A model generated the notes under the pieces. It ran no database searches, had not been told where the DNA came from, and saw only the letters and a list, made by a program, of their open reading frames with translations. From assembly GCA_019636215.1 (NCBI GenBank), contig JAHBXZ010000017.1:23296-87295 (forward strand): 64,000 bases of DNA, read 5' to 3'. This DNA is from Planctomycetota bacterium (GTDB lineage: Bacteria; Planctomycetota; UBA8742; UBA2392). The position numbers and the translations under genes were made by a program. This document shows, piece after piece, positions 25,606 through 34,723 of this stretch (within the stretch, counting starts at the first letter, position 1; each line of letters begins with the position of its first letter).

Positions 25606-26748
25606 TTATCGGCCTGCCAGTGTCCGCGTGGCCATTTCGTGAAAGCGCCGGAACAGGTGCAGGCTGTCGTGCGGCCCCGGGCTGGCTTCGGGGTGATACT
25701 GCACACTGAAGACCGGCTTGTGCTTGTGGCGGATGCCACTGACGGTGTTGTCGTTGATGTTCAGGTGAGTGACCTCAACATCGGCCGGCAGGGACTTCGG
25801 GTCGCTGGCAAAGCCGTGGTTCTGGCTGGTGATTTCCACCAGCCCCGTCGCCAGTTCCTTGACGGGGTGGTTGGCGGCGTGGTGGCCGAACTTGAGCTTG
25901 TATGTGGTTCCGCCCATCGCCCAGGTCAGCAACTGGTGGCCCAGGCAGATGCCGAAGATCGGCAGCCCGGCGTCGATCAGGCCCTTCACCGTGCGGATGG
26001 CGTAATCCAGCGCGGCCGGGTCGCCGGGGCCATTGCTTAGAAACACGGCCTCGGGCCCCCAGGCCAGCACTTCCTGCGTGGTGACGGTGGCGTTGAATAC
26101 GCGAACCTCAAACCCCGCCTGCACCAGGCAGCGCAGGATGTTTCTCTTGGCGCCGTAATCAATCGCCGCGCACTTCAGGCGCTGGCCGGAAAAAGGCTTC
26201 AGCACCCCGGTCTCGGCAAAGGCGGAGGCATAGCCCTCGGTCATGTCCCATGGCGCGCGGTTGCTGACCACCTTGACCAGGTCCTGGCCCTCCATGGTCG
26301 GGCTGGCCTTTACCTCGGCCAGCAGCTTTGCCGCGTCGCCTGCCGGCGCAATCACGCCGCGCATCGCGCCGTGGGTGCGCAGGTGGCGTGTCAGCGCGCG
26401 GGTATCCACGCCGTCGATGCCGGCTACGTTGTGCTCGCGCAAGAAGCTGTCCAGGCTGCGCTCGCTGCGGAAGTTGCTGACCATGCTGGAAAGTTCACGG
26501 CAGACAAAGCCCTCCAGCCATGGCTTGTCACACTCGTCGTCTTCCGTGTTGATGCCGTAGTTGCCGATCTGCGTGGCCGTCATGGTCACGATCTGGCCGG
26601 CATAGCTGGGGTCGGTGATGATTTCCTGGTATCCGGTCAGCGCGGTGTTGAACACCACCTCGCCAAAGCCTTTTACCTCGGCACCAAAAAGCCGGCCGCC
26701 AAACGCGCGGCCGTCTTCAAGCAGCAGGATTCCCGCGGGTCTCTTCAT
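25606..26748 (-). CDS. carA: Carbamoyl-phosphate synthase small subunit
   Basis: 380 residues. The glutamine amidotransferase subunit that feeds ammonia to CarB for pyrimidine and arginine synthesis. N-terminal domain with LLLEDGRAFGG and GYQEIITDPSYAGQIV; amidotransferase nucleophile in GICLGHQ and the His/Glu pair in YHPEASPGP. carB is not in the window. The start lies nine bases after a TATACT box with no ribosome site. The preceding same-strand gene (26717-28036) overlaps it by 32 bases. Confidence 0.96.
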   Translation of the reverse strand: MKRPAGILLLEDGRAFGGRLFGAEVKGFGEVVFNTALTGYQEIITDPSYAGQIVTMTATQIGNYGINTEDDECDKPWLEGFVCRELSSMVSNFRSERSLDSFLREHNVAGIDGVDTRALTRHLRTHGAMRGVIAPAGDAAKLLAEVKASPTMEGQDLVKVVSNRAPWDMTEGYASAFAETGVLKPFSGQRLKCAAIDYGAKRNILRCLVQAGFEVRVFNATVTTQEVLAWGPEAVFLSNGPGDPAALDYAIRTVKGLIDAGLPIFGICLGHQLLTWAMGGTTYKLKFGHHAANHPVKELATGLVEITSQNHGFASDPKSLPADVEVTHLNINDNTVSGIRHKHKPVFSVQYHPEASPGPHDSLHLFRRFHEMATRTLAGR

Positions 26749-28036
26749 GGGGCGCGGAGTATAGGCCGTCGGCGCCGGCGCGCAACCGCGGATGGAACAG
26801 GGTTATCCACAAACACAAACCCCACAGTGCCAGAAACACCAGTGTCGGGGTGCCCCAGGCACCCATCCAGGCCAGTGCTTCAACCTGTTCGCCGATCGGC
26901 ATCCATGCCAGCACGAACAGCGCCCCGGGGATCGCCAGGGCCCATCGGGTACCACTGATTCGCGCATACAGGGGCGCGAGCAAAATCACCGACGCGCACA
27001 TGTGGTGAGGCCAGAACAGCAGGTTGCCGAACATCGCGGCCATCAGCGCAAGGCCGGCCGCCATGGCGCGATCCAGCGGGTCTGTGTTTCGCAGGCGGGC
27101 AGCCGCCAGCGCGACCAGCCCAAGCAGTGCCGCCAGAGCAAGCCCGCCAAAACGTGCCACCGGCAACGGCAGGCTGGCAATCAACGGCGCCTGGTCGGGC
27201 AACGCCGCGCTGATGCGTCCGCCGTGGCCGAACCAGCGCTGCCAGGTGGCCGGCAACCCGTTGTTGGGGGCACGAATGCCGCCCAGCGAACCCGTGTCCT
27301 GTGCCTTCACCCTGGGCGCGGCCACGGCGCCGGCGTACTCGCGTGTCAGTGTCACGTTGCGTTCCAGCCCGCGCTCGATGCCCTCGGCCGGGATGGCGAA
27401 CACCAGTGGTGCCAGCCACAGGGCCGCGCACAATGCCAGCGTGGCCGCTGCGGCCTTGAAGCGCCCCTGCATGATCAGCACCGGCAGCAGCACAATCGGG
27501 ATCACCTTGACGTGAATCGCCGCGGCCAGCAGCAGCGCGCCACGCAGAGTGCGGCCATTCTCGATCCACAGCCAGCCCCAGCAGACCAGCGCCGCGACCA
27601 GCAGGTTCACCTGGCCCTCAACCAGGTTCATCCAGAGTGCGCCGCACAGTGCGGCAAGCAGAAACAGGGCCAGGTTGCGGCGGTGCTGGATGCCGGCGAT
27701 GCGCCGGCCGCCTTCCAGTGTGGCAAACATCAATGCCAGTTGTGCCAGTGTCCAGGTGGCGTAACCGGCCCAGCGCGGCAGCCAGGTCAACGGGGCAAAC
27801 AGCACCGAGAAGAACGGCGGATAGATGTAGTAGCCGACATGATTGGCCGGGTCGACTGACGGCGCGTAAAGGTCAGCGCCCCCCAGTCGCATGCGGGTGC
27901 CGGCCTCCCAGTACACGCTGATGTCCAGCGAGACATGGCTCCACCACCATTGCAGGTACACGCACAGGCAGCCGATCACGGCCAGTGCCCCGACCAGGGC
28001 AAGGTTGCGCCGGTGTTCGTGGCCGGGAACGGGCAT
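26717..28036 (-). CDS. Multi-pass GT87/DUF2029-like glycosyltransferase
   Basis: 439 residues and about ten to eleven hydrophobic helices. The first loop has DISVYWEAGTRMRLGGADLY, the acidic DxxxY motif of polyprenyl-phosphate-mannose-dependent mannosyltransferases of the GT87/DUF2029 family, followed by YIYPPFFSVLFAPL, also typical. Start ATG 28036 has GGAAGG before it. It begins one base after the lipoprotein gene's stop and overlaps carA by 32 bases, so coupled translation with the upstream gene is likely. Acceptor unknown; an envelope glycan is probable. Confidence 0.8.
   Translation of the reverse strand: MPVPGHEHRRNLALVGALAVIGCLCVYLQWWWSHVSLDISVYWEAGTRMRLGGADLYAPSVDPANHVGYYIYPPFFSVLFAPLTWLPRWAGYATWTLAQLALMFATLEGGRRIAGIQHRRNLALFLLAALCGALWMNLVEGQVNLLVAALVCWGWLWIENGRTLRGALLLAAAIHVKVIPIVLLPVLIMQGRFKAAAATLALCAALWLAPLVFAIPAEGIERGLERNVTLTREYAGAVAAPRVKAQDTGSLGGIRAPNNGLPATWQRWFGHGGRISAALPDQAPLIASLPLPVARFGGLALAALLGLVALAAARLRNTDPLDRAMAAGLALMAAMFGNLLFWPHHMCASVILLAPLYARISGTRWALAIPGALFVLAWMPIGEQVEALAWMGAWGTPTLVFLALWGLCLWITLFHPRLRAGADGLYSAPHEETRGNPAA
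26758..26763 (-). promoter_or_regulatory. TATACT box of carA, probable leaderless start
   Basis: On the minus strand TATACT is followed by nine bases (ccgcgcccc) and the carA ATG. It lies inside the 3' end of the overlapping upstream gene. The layout matches that at 14665-14681. Confidence 0.5.
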
Positions 28037-28037
28037 G

Positions 28038-28769
28038 TCAGCCTTCCGGCATCTCGGAAATGCGGTTGGCCCACCAGGCAAGGTGGGGCGTGATCTCGTC
28101 GGACTTGCGGCGGTTCTCCTGCACGGATGCCACCGACTGGCCCGTCAGCAGGCGCAGTCCCTCCAGCGATCGATCCAGCAGGCCCTTGTCGCCGGCGTCG
28201 GCGTTGATGGAGGCCGTTTCAGACTCCAGGTCGTTGGCCAGTCGTGAAGCCACGTCATGCAGCGCCGATGCCGAACTGCGGGTGCCGATCTGTACCAGGC
28301 TGTTGACCATGGCCACGCGCACGGTGAATTCGCGCTCAAACAGCCGCCCCGTTTCATCGCGCTGGTAGGCCAGCCTGTCGCGCAGGGCAGCGATGACTGT
28401 TTTGCGGCGCTCGTCACCCTTGCCGGAGTACTGCAGCTTGCCCAGGGCGATGGCGCATTCCATGCGAACCAGCGGGTTTTCGTCGGCCAGCGATCCGCCA
28501 AGGGCTTCCAGCAGCACGTCGTGATCTTCCGCCTCAGCCAGGTTGCCCAGGCCCTGGGCGGAACTGGCGCGCATGTGCGGATCAATGTCGGGGCGCTGTG
28601 TGCCCTCGCCCAGCAGGGAGAGGCGCAACCGGCGGCGCAGGGCATCGCGCTGGTCGGGCTGTACGGTCTCGACCTCACGGCGCAGCATCTCGCGCTCGGC
28701 GGCAGGCGCGTTGCGGCAGGCAGTAGCAACCAGCAGGCAAACCAGCAGGATTGGCAGAAGTCTGGCCAT
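28038..28769 (-). CDS. HEAT-repeat lipoprotein
   Basis: 243 residues. MARLLPILLVCLLVATAC is a lipoprotein signal. The mature protein is helical with HEAT-like repeats, for example ASSAQGLGNLAEAEDHDVLLEALGG and NPLVRMECAIALGKL, separated by about 40 residues. Such folds bind partner proteins; no enzyme motif is seen. The gene runs directly into the membrane glycosyltransferase gene, so the two may work together at the envelope. Confidence 0.8.
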   Translation of the reverse strand: MARLLPILLVCLLVATACRNAPAAEREMLRREVETVQPDQRDALRRRLRLSLLGEGTQRPDIDPHMRASSAQGLGNLAEAEDHDVLLEALGGSLADENPLVRMECAIALGKLQYSGKGDERRKTVIAALRDRLAYQRDETGRLFEREFTVRVAMVNSLVQIGTRSSASALHDVASRLANDLESETASINADAGDKGLLDRSLEGLRLLTGQSVASVQENRRKSDEITPHLAWWANRISEMPEG

Positions 28770-28801
28770 GGGCCGCGATTGTGGCGCGCGCAAAGGTGGC
28801 G

Positions 28802-29539
28802 TCAAGGCTTGCGACCAACGCACAGCGCCGCGCCGTAGTACCGCCGGAAGTCATGAAACTCGCGGTAGGCCGCCGTGAAACGCTGCAGCCGCGACTGGTC
28901 CTCAAAGGCGCTGTGAAAAATCTCGGCGGCCTTTTCGCCTTCGTCCTGTTCCATGCCGCGGCGCGAAAACCAGCTGACCACGGCAACCTCGTTGTGGATT
29001 GCGCCAAAGCCGGCCTCTTCCAGCGCGTCCCACCAGCCGCGCATCACATGCGGGTAAACGCCGGTGCCCCACACTGCGCCCAGCGCGGCCTCTCTATCCG
29101 GCGTGGGCGGCTGTCGCCAGCAAAGCTCGTGCAGGCCGACCAGGCCGCCGGGCTTGAGAACCCGGGCAACTTCCCTGAGAACCCTGGCTTGCCCGATCAG
29201 GGGCAGTTCCGCCAGCGAGGCCTCGACCATCGCGGCATCGAAGCGGGCGTCGGCAAACGGCAATTCTTCGGCTTTGCCCACTCGGGCTGTGGAGCGCCGG
29301 CGCAGGCTGGGGTCGTCTTCCGTGACCCGCTCGCTGAGGTGGTGAACCAGGGCCTCGGTCGTTGCCTGCGAAGTCATGCTGACAAACAGGGCGGTGGGGG
29401 CGCTGGCCGGGCCGATCACCAGCGTATGCATGCCGCCGCGCAGGCCCAGAAGGCGGATAAGCGCCTTTGTGCCGTAAGCGCCGCCGGGCTTTAGCTCGGC
29501 CTTTCCAAGCGAAGCAAGAAATGACGGCAACGACAGCAT
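28802..29539 (-). CDS. SAM-dependent class I methyltransferase
   Basis: 245 residues. A Rossmann-type methyltransferase: LVIGPASAPTALFVSM takes the place of the SAM-binding GxGxG (degenerate), LPFADARFDAAMVEASLAEL is the motif after the acidic ribose-binding position, and LREVARVLKPGGLVGLHEL is a typical motif III region. Start ATG 29539 (MLSLPSFLASLG) fits the usual family length; the open frame upstream enters the divergent promoter. Substrate unknown (a methyltransferase-11/UbiE-like small molecule enzyme). Confidence 0.75.
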   Translation of the reverse strand: MLSLPSFLASLGKAELKPGGAYGTKALIRLLGLRGGMHTLVIGPASAPTALFVSMTSQATTEALVHHLSERVTEDDPSLRRRSTARVGKAEELPFADARFDAAMVEASLAELPLIGQARVLREVARVLKPGGLVGLHELCWRQPPTPDREAALGAVWGTGVYPHVMRGWWDALEEAGFGAIHNEVAVVSWFSRRGMEQDEGEKAAEIFHSAFEDQSRLQRFTAAYREFHDFRRYYGAALCVGRKP

Positions 29540-29630
29540 GCAGTTTCCGATGGCGCGACAGGACCATTGTGCATTGCGCGGCCGGATTGTGCAGGCGCTT
29601 GAGTAGAGAACAGCAAAAGCGCGCCAAACA

Positions 29631-31346
29631 ATGCAGAATGACCTGCCCCAGAAGCGCCGGAACGACCAGATGGCGACCGATTTCTCATTCAACTCGCGGC
29701 GATCCAATGTGTTTGCCACGCGCGGCATGGTTGCGACCAGCCAGCCCCTGGCCGCGCAGGTCGGGCTTGAAGTGCTGCGCCTTGGCGGCAACGCGGCCGA
29801 TGCCGCCATTGCCACGGCCGCGATGATGGCGGTGGTAGAGCCCGTTTCCTGCGGCCTTGGGGGCGATTGCTTTGCCCTGTACTTCGATGCGCGCGCCGGG
29901 GCCGTGACGGCGCTGAACGGGTCGGGGCGCGCCCCGGCGGGTGCTGACTCGGCGGCCTTGCGCCGGGGCGGCTACAGGGCCATGCCCCGCGCCACCGGCG
30001 CGGCGGTGACTGTGCCCGGCGCGGTGATGGCCTGGCATGACCAGGTGGCAAGACACGGCGGCATGCCCTGGGGCGAACTGCTGAAACCCGCGATTGCCGC
30101 GGCTGAGCAGGGCTTTCCGGTGACCGAGTGGATCGCGCAGGGCTGGAAGCTCAGTGAGGGTAAGCTGCGCCGGGACCGTGGCTGGCCCACGCCCGACCTT
30201 GACCCCGGCAAGCCGCAGCCCAGCGGCCTGGAACTGTTGATCGATGGCCGCGCGCCGCAGGTTGGCGAAATCATGCGCCTGCCCACATTGGCGCGGACGT
30301 TGCGCGGCATTGCCGAACAGGGGCCGGGCTTTCTTTACCAAGGCGAGTTCGCCCGTGCCTGTGCCGACCACGTGCAGGCCTACGGCGGCTGGCTGACGGA
30401 GGCCGACCTGGCCGCCCACACCAGCACCTGGGACGAGCCCTTGACCTGTCAATATCGCGGCGTGACGCTGCATGAGTGTCCGCCCAACGGGCAGGGCCTG
30501 GCGGCGATCTTGGCCTGCAACCTGGCCCAGGGCTTTGACCTTGCGGGCAAGAGCGAGCCAGACCGCATTCACTTGTCCATTGAGTGCATGAGGCTGGCGT
30601 TTGCCGACGCGCAACGCTGGGTGTTTGACCCGTCGCGCGAGATCGTGCCGTTGAACGAGCTGTGCTCTGGGCCTTACGCCGACCGCCGCAGGGCACTGAT
30701 TGACCCGTTGCGCGCGGCCCAGGACGTGCGCTTTGGCGACCCGCGCGGCGGCAGCGACACGATTTACCTGACGGCGGTGGACGGCGCGGGCAACGCCTGC
30801 AGCCTGATCCAGAGCAACTACATGGGCGTTGGCACGGGGCTGGTAGTGCCCGGCTTCGGCGTAAGCCTGCAGAACCGCGGCGCGGGTTTTGACTTGCATG
30901 AGGGCAGCCCGAACGAGCTGGCCGGCGGCAAGCGCCCGTACCATACGATCATCCCGGCCATGACGACCCGCGACGGCGCACTGCACGCCAGCTTTGGCGT
31001 GATGGGGGGCTACATGCAGCCGCAAGGGCACTTCCAGATGCTGGTGAACATGCTGGATCGCGCAATGCTGCCGCAGCAGGCGCTGGATGCCCCGCGCTGG
31101 CAGTTAAGCGGGCCGGAGTTCGGCCTTGGCGTGGGCGACAAAGGCGGCCTGGTGCTGATGGAAGAAGGCACAAGCCCGGCGGTGCTGGCCGAACTGGTGC
31201 GGCGCGGTCATCGCTTGCAGGTGATGGAGGGATTTCAGCGCATCCACATGGGCGGCGGGCAGATCATCACACGCGACCCACAATCCGGTGTGCTGTGCGG
31301 CGGCAGCGACCCGCGCAAGGACGGCTGTGCGGTGGGTCTTGGGTAA
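29631..31346 (+). CDS. Gamma-glutamyltransferase-like enzyme without signal peptide
   Basis: 571 residues from ATG 29631; ATG 29670 is an alternative start. Ntn-hydrolase of the gamma-glutamyltranspeptidase family, resembling cytosolic YwrD-type enzymes because no signal peptide is present. The N-terminal ATSQPLAAQVGLEVLRLGGNAADAAIAT is typical. The autoprocessing Thr is in SDTIYLTAVD (Thr377), followed by SLIQSNY and the GGKRPYHTIIPAM region. Probable role in glutathione or gamma-glutamyl peptide breakdown; a cephalosporin-acylase-type function cannot be excluded. Confidence 0.88.
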   Translation: MQNDLPQKRRNDQMATDFSFNSRRSNVFATRGMVATSQPLAAQVGLEVLRLGGNAADAAIATAAMMAVVEPVSCGLGGDCFALYFDARAGAVTALNGSGRAPAGADSAALRRGGYRAMPRATGAAVTVPGAVMAWHDQVARHGGMPWGELLKPAIAAAEQGFPVTEWIAQGWKLSEGKLRRDRGWPTPDLDPGKPQPSGLELLIDGRAPQVGEIMRLPTLARTLRGIAEQGPGFLYQGEFARACADHVQAYGGWLTEADLAAHTSTWDEPLTCQYRGVTLHECPPNGQGLAAILACNLAQGFDLAGKSEPDRIHLSIECMRLAFADAQRWVFDPSREIVPLNELCSGPYADRRRALIDPLRAAQDVRFGDPRGGSDTIYLTAVDGAGNACSLIQSNYMGVGTGLVVPGFGVSLQNRGAGFDLHEGSPNELAGGKRPYHTIIPAMTTRDGALHASFGVMGGYMQPQGHFQMLVNMLDRAMLPQQALDAPRWQLSGPEFGLGVGDKGGLVLMEEGTSPAVLAELVRRGHRLQVMEGFQRIHMGGGQIITRDPQSGVLCGGSDPRKDGCAVGLG

Positions 31347-31454
31347 TGAACTTTGGGGCAATGAACAAGTAACAATGAGCAATGAACAATAGACTGCCCC
31401 TGCGACGTGGCTAAGCATTGCTCATTGCTCATTGCTCATTGCTCATTGCTCATT
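31344..31454. repeat. Inverted repeat with five tandem attgctc units
   Basis: The gap between two convergent genes has a left arm (31344-31390) with aatgaac/aatgagc units and a right arm (31417-31454) with attgctc five times in a row. The arms are complementary, so a long imperfect hairpin is possible. It could act as a two-way terminator but is AT-rich for this genome. Confidence 0.8.
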
Positions 31455-31461
31455 TCTTGCG

Positions 31462-32289
31462 CTACTTCTTCCCTTTCACTGCCTTGATGATCTCGTCGTG
31501 CAGCTTGCCGTTGCTGCAGATGCAGTGCGTTGAATATACGCTTTCCTTGCCCTCGAAATCGGTCAGCTTGCCCCCGGCCTCGCTGAGCATGCTGGCAAAT
31601 GGGGCGATGTCCCATTCGCGGATCTTAGGTTCAATGCTGGCCTCAACGCGACCCGTTGCGACCAGCAGGTGGCCATAGCAGTTGCCCCAGCCGCGGTCTT
31701 TGCGTGTGGCCGCGCGCAGTCGCGTGAATGCCTCAACCTTGCCGCTGCGGTGAAAAGCCCCCTGGCCCGAGGTCACGATCATGGCCTCTTTCAGCGTGTC
31801 CATCGGGCTGACCTGGGCGCGCTGGGCGCGGTCGCGCAGGGCCTCAATGTTTGGCGCGCCGGTTGTGTCGCCGACCCACCAGCAGCCTGCACCCTTGCTG
31901 GCCCAGGCAAATTCGCGCTGAGCGGGCATGTAGCAAAGGCCGGCCATAATCTGCTCGTCTTTCTCCAGTGCCACCAGTGTGCCGAACACCGGCACCTTGC
32001 GGATGAAGCTTTCGGTGCCGTCCAGCGGGTCGATGATCCACTTGAAGCCGCTGGTGCCGTGCTCGGCTTCGTGTTCTTCGCCAATGATGGCGTCATCCGG
32101 GAACACGTTGCTGATGCGCTGGCGCAGTATCTTTTCTGCCTGCTGGTCGGCCTTGGTCACCGGGCTGCCGTCGTGCTTCCACACAACGTCAATGGCCAGG
32201 CCCTTGAAGAGCTCGTGAATCGCGTTGGCCGCGTCAAAGGTGGCATCCAGTGCCAGGGCAAGTCGGGACTGCACGGCTTGGGTCGTCAT
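31462..32289 (-). CDS. Inositol-monophosphatase-family phosphatase (HisN-like)
   Basis: 275 residues. Mg-dependent phosphatase fold: GEEHEAEH supplies the first metal ligands, WIIDPLDGTESFIRKVP is the DPxDGTxxF signature, and REWDIAPFASMLSEAGGK is the C-terminal WDxAAxxxxxxEAGG signature (here WDIAPF). The FHRSGKVEAFTRLRAATRKDRGWGNCYGHLLVATG section is closest in style to histidinol-phosphatase HisN, so histidine synthesis is a reasonable guess. AGGAG precedes ATG 32289. Confidence 0.85.
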   Translation of the reverse strand: MTTQAVQSRLALALDATFDAANAIHELFKGLAIDVVWKHDGSPVTKADQQAEKILRQRISNVFPDDAIIGEEHEAEHGTSGFKWIIDPLDGTESFIRKVPVFGTLVALEKDEQIMAGLCYMPAQREFAWASKGAGCWWVGDTTGAPNIEALRDRAQRAQVSPMDTLKEAMIVTSGQGAFHRSGKVEAFTRLRAATRKDRGWGNCYGHLLVATGRVEASIEPKIREWDIAPFASMLSEAGGKLTDFEGKESVYSTHCICSNGKLHDEIIKAVKGKK

Positions 32290-32343
32290 GGCGGCTCCTG
32301 TGCTGCGTGCATAACGCACCGGGCGAACCCGTGCAACGGACAT

Positions 32344-32423
32344 CTGAACACGAAGCGTAAGCCAGTACCACCTGCACCCGACAGCCGGCCGCACGAGGGC
32401 GCTCGCTGACGCGTCGCGTTCAG
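32344..32423. repeat. Inverted repeat ctgaacacgaagcgtaagc / gcgttcag
   Basis: Arms 32344-32365 and 32402-32423 are complementary at 18 of 22 positions. A near copy of the left arm (20 of 22 bases) occurs at 57153-57174, after senB. The element lies in the divergent gap between the phosphatase and the membrane-anchored repeat protein. Confidence 0.7.
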
Positions 32424-32488
32424 GCAAGTGCGCTGCTAAACTGCGCCCCGGGCCTATCTGGGATCAACCTCACACACTTGGAGAAAAC

Positions 32489-33223
32489 ATGACACGGCTA
32501 CAGTTCGTGGCAGGACTCTTTGTCACCGGCCTGATGGCCATGGCGGGCGGCGTGCTGGCAACCTTCATGCTGCACAGCCCGACGCCCATCCAGGCCCAGC
32601 CGGGCAACCCCGGCAAGGTCGAGGCGACAGAATTCCGGCTGGTGGATGCAAAGGGCAACCCGCGCGCCTCCATGAGCACATCGGAAAAGGGTGCCGTAAC
32701 GCTTACGTTCTTTGACAAAGACCTGAAGCCGCGCATGCAGCTTGGCGCAGACGGCGACCAGGCTTCGCTTACCTTCCTGGATGCTTCCGGCACGCCCCGG
32801 TACCTTGTGTGCCAGCAGAACAAAGACAACAACGTGCTGATCACATTCCAGGACGCCAAGGGACAGGCGCGCTACATGCAGTCATTGTCCAGTGACGGCA
32901 CGGGCCTGCTGTCCATCCGTGGGCCCAAGGAACAGGACTACGTCACGCTGATGGCCGGCAGCGAATCCGGCGCCTCGCTGATCCTGCAGGATCCAGACAA
33001 CAAAGCCCAGGCTGTGCTGCTGGCGGGCAAGGCCCAGACTTCGCTTACACTGGATCGCGGCAAGGCCAGCCTGCTGGCGGCCTCGCTGGAGGGCGGACAA
33101 TCCGTGCTGGGGCTGTCATACGAAAGCAAGCTTCGCCTTCGCGCCATGACAGGCGCCGACGGCAGCCCGGAGTACATGACCTTGAACGACAAGCGCGAGG
33201 CCGTGTGGCGCTCGGGCAAGTGA
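32489..33223 (+). CDS. Membrane-anchored protein with repeated beta-strand units
   Basis: 244 residues. One N-terminal hydrophobic segment (FVAGLFVTGLMAMAGGVLATFML) acts as a signal anchor or signal peptide. After a short Pro linker come units of about 25-30 residues of the form F.L.DAKGNPRA, LTFFDKDLKPRM, LTFLDASGTPRY and ITFQDAKGQARY, then shorter strands such as SLILQDPDNKAQAVLL. This suggests a regular beta fold exposed to the periplasm. GGAG precedes the ATG. No function assigned. Confidence 0.8.
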   Translation: MTRLQFVAGLFVTGLMAMAGGVLATFMLHSPTPIQAQPGNPGKVEATEFRLVDAKGNPRASMSTSEKGAVTLTFFDKDLKPRMQLGADGDQASLTFLDASGTPRYLVCQQNKDNNVLITFQDAKGQARYMQSLSSDGTGLLSIRGPKEQDYVTLMAGSESGASLILQDPDNKAQAVLLAGKAQTSLTLDRGKASLLAASLEGGQSVLGLSYESKLRLRAMTGADGSPEYMTLNDKREAVWRSGK

Positions 33224-33238
33224 TTGATCTGGAATAAG

Positions 33239-33270
33239 GACAGGCGGCAGCCACCGGCTGCCGCCTGTTT
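33239..33270. terminator. Strong hairpin between convergent genes
   Basis: Twelve-base perfect stem CAGGCGGCAGCC with its complement, three-base loop, then TTTC. It follows the plus-strand stop by 18 nt and the convergent minus-strand gene by 14 nt. Confidence 0.85.
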
Positions 33271-33283
33271 CATTAGGCCCGGG

Positions 33284-34681
33284 CTATCTCGGTGCGTTGG
33301 CCGGCGAGTTGGTGGCCGGTGGTTGCTCCGCGGGCTTGTCGCCCCCGCCCAGCAGCGCCGCGCTGCCCAGCCCCAGTGCCGCAATCAGGCTGCCCCAGCG
33401 GATCACGCGCGCCAGCACTGTTCCAACCGGCGCCAGCATCTTGAACACCAGGCCCAGGAATTCTTTGCGGCCCAACGACTCGTACTTGTTCTGCAGGTAA
33501 TCCATCTGCTGCAGCGCCAGCGCCATTTTCAGTTGCACCTGGATGCGCTGCAGGTCATCTTCAATGCCGGGAACGTCTTTCATCGTGCCCAGTTTCGTGC
33601 GGGCCTCCCGATAGCTGCATTCGAGCGCCGTTACGGCCGTGTGCACATTGCCGCGCAGTTCGGCGCGAACACCGCTCCAGGTCACGGCAAACGATGCACC
33701 CAGCAGCACCACCAGCACAATCAGGCCCGCGATGTCACTGGCCGAACCCTTGGTGTAAAACACGTACCCGGCATAGATCAGCCCGTACACAAACACCACG
33801 CTGCCGGCCTGGGCCGTGACATTGAACAGCGGGCGGTACTGGCGCTCGGTCAGCACCAGGTCAACGGAATCCACAAAGTCATGCTTCTTGAGGATGCGCC
33901 GGACCACAATGGAGCCCGCAACCATCAGGTAGCAGTAATACCCGTACATCCACCACTCAAAGGTCCAGATGGAAAGCAGCCACCAGGCCTCAAACCCGCG
34001 AGCGCCGGGCGCCGCAGCCTGGGCGTAGGGTGAGGCCTCGCCGTAGACCAGCCGGAAGAAATCCGGGTCGTGGAACAGAAACAACCACTCGTACACCACA
34101 AACGGCGCGGCAATGGCAATCGCGAAGAAGTTGACGCGTGTGCCAAGAAACCAGCGCTTGTACCCGACAAGTTCTTCCTTGGTGACATCCAGGTGCGCAA
34201 AGGCCTTGTCGAAGTTGCGGCTGTAGATGCCCTTGAACAGCCGCAGCGACAGAAAGTGCAGAAACAGCAGCAGCGGCGTGATCTGCCACTGGCGTTCCCA
34301 GATGAACTGCCAGGCCGCGTTGCCCGCGCTGCTGACGCCAAGTTCAAGGATGCGGCCGGCCATGCCGGCCAGCCACACCAGGGTGCAGATCACGTACGCG
34401 GCCAGGAAGTACTTGCCCACGCTGCCGGGCAGGGCGCGATCCAGCCACCAGGAGTTCTGCACCTGCTTGAAGTTGGCGGCATCGAACACGTCGGCGTCGG
34501 GGCCTTCGCGCCGGGCGCCGCCGGAAAACGCGCCTTCCACCAGCGACCCCACATTGCGTGCAAAGGCCGTGGTCGCGCCGGTGGCGGGCGCTGCGCCGGC
34601 GGGTGCGGGCTCATGCCCTGCCTCGCGCAGCATGTGCGTTTCCTGCGTTTCGGATGACGGCTGGCTGGTCACGGCGGCCAT
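33284..34681 (-). CDS. Multi-pass membrane protein of unknown function
   Basis: 465 residues. A polar N-terminus of about 90 residues is followed by six to seven membrane helices (for example KYFLAAYVICTLVWLAG, ITPLLLFLHFLSL, VNFFAIAIAAPFVVYEWLFLF, GSVVFVYGLIYAGYVFY, IAGLIVLVVLLGASF), a soluble helical stretch (KDVPGIEDDLQRIQVQLKMALALQQMD cut into short helices), and a final helix with a Pro-rich tail. Tyr and Trp are abundant around the fourth helix. No family recognised. Divergent from a small membrane protein gene with only 42 bases between. Confidence 0.7.
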   Translation of the reverse strand: MAAVTSQPSSETQETHMLREAGHEPAPAGAAPATGATTAFARNVGSLVEGAFSGGARREGPDADVFDAANFKQVQNSWWLDRALPGSVGKYFLAAYVICTLVWLAGMAGRILELGVSSAGNAAWQFIWERQWQITPLLLFLHFLSLRLFKGIYSRNFDKAFAHLDVTKEELVGYKRWFLGTRVNFFAIAIAAPFVVYEWLFLFHDPDFFRLVYGEASPYAQAAAPGARGFEAWWLLSIWTFEWWMYGYYCYLMVAGSIVVRRILKKHDFVDSVDLVLTERQYRPLFNVTAQAGSVVFVYGLIYAGYVFYTKGSASDIAGLIVLVVLLGASFAVTWSGVRAELRGNVHTAVTALECSYREARTKLGTMKDVPGIEDDLQRIQVQLKMALALQQMDYLQNKYESLGRKEFLGLVFKMLAPVGTVLARVIRWGSLIAALGLGSAALLGGGDKPAEQPPATNSPANAPR

Positions 34682-34723
34682 GATGCCATGGTTGCGCCGG
34701 GCGCGCCTTGGTAGGCTTTGGCC

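Noticed and set aside
31417..31454. CRISPR-like tandem repeats
   Set aside because: Seven-base units without spacers and no cas genes; it is one arm of an inverted repeat.
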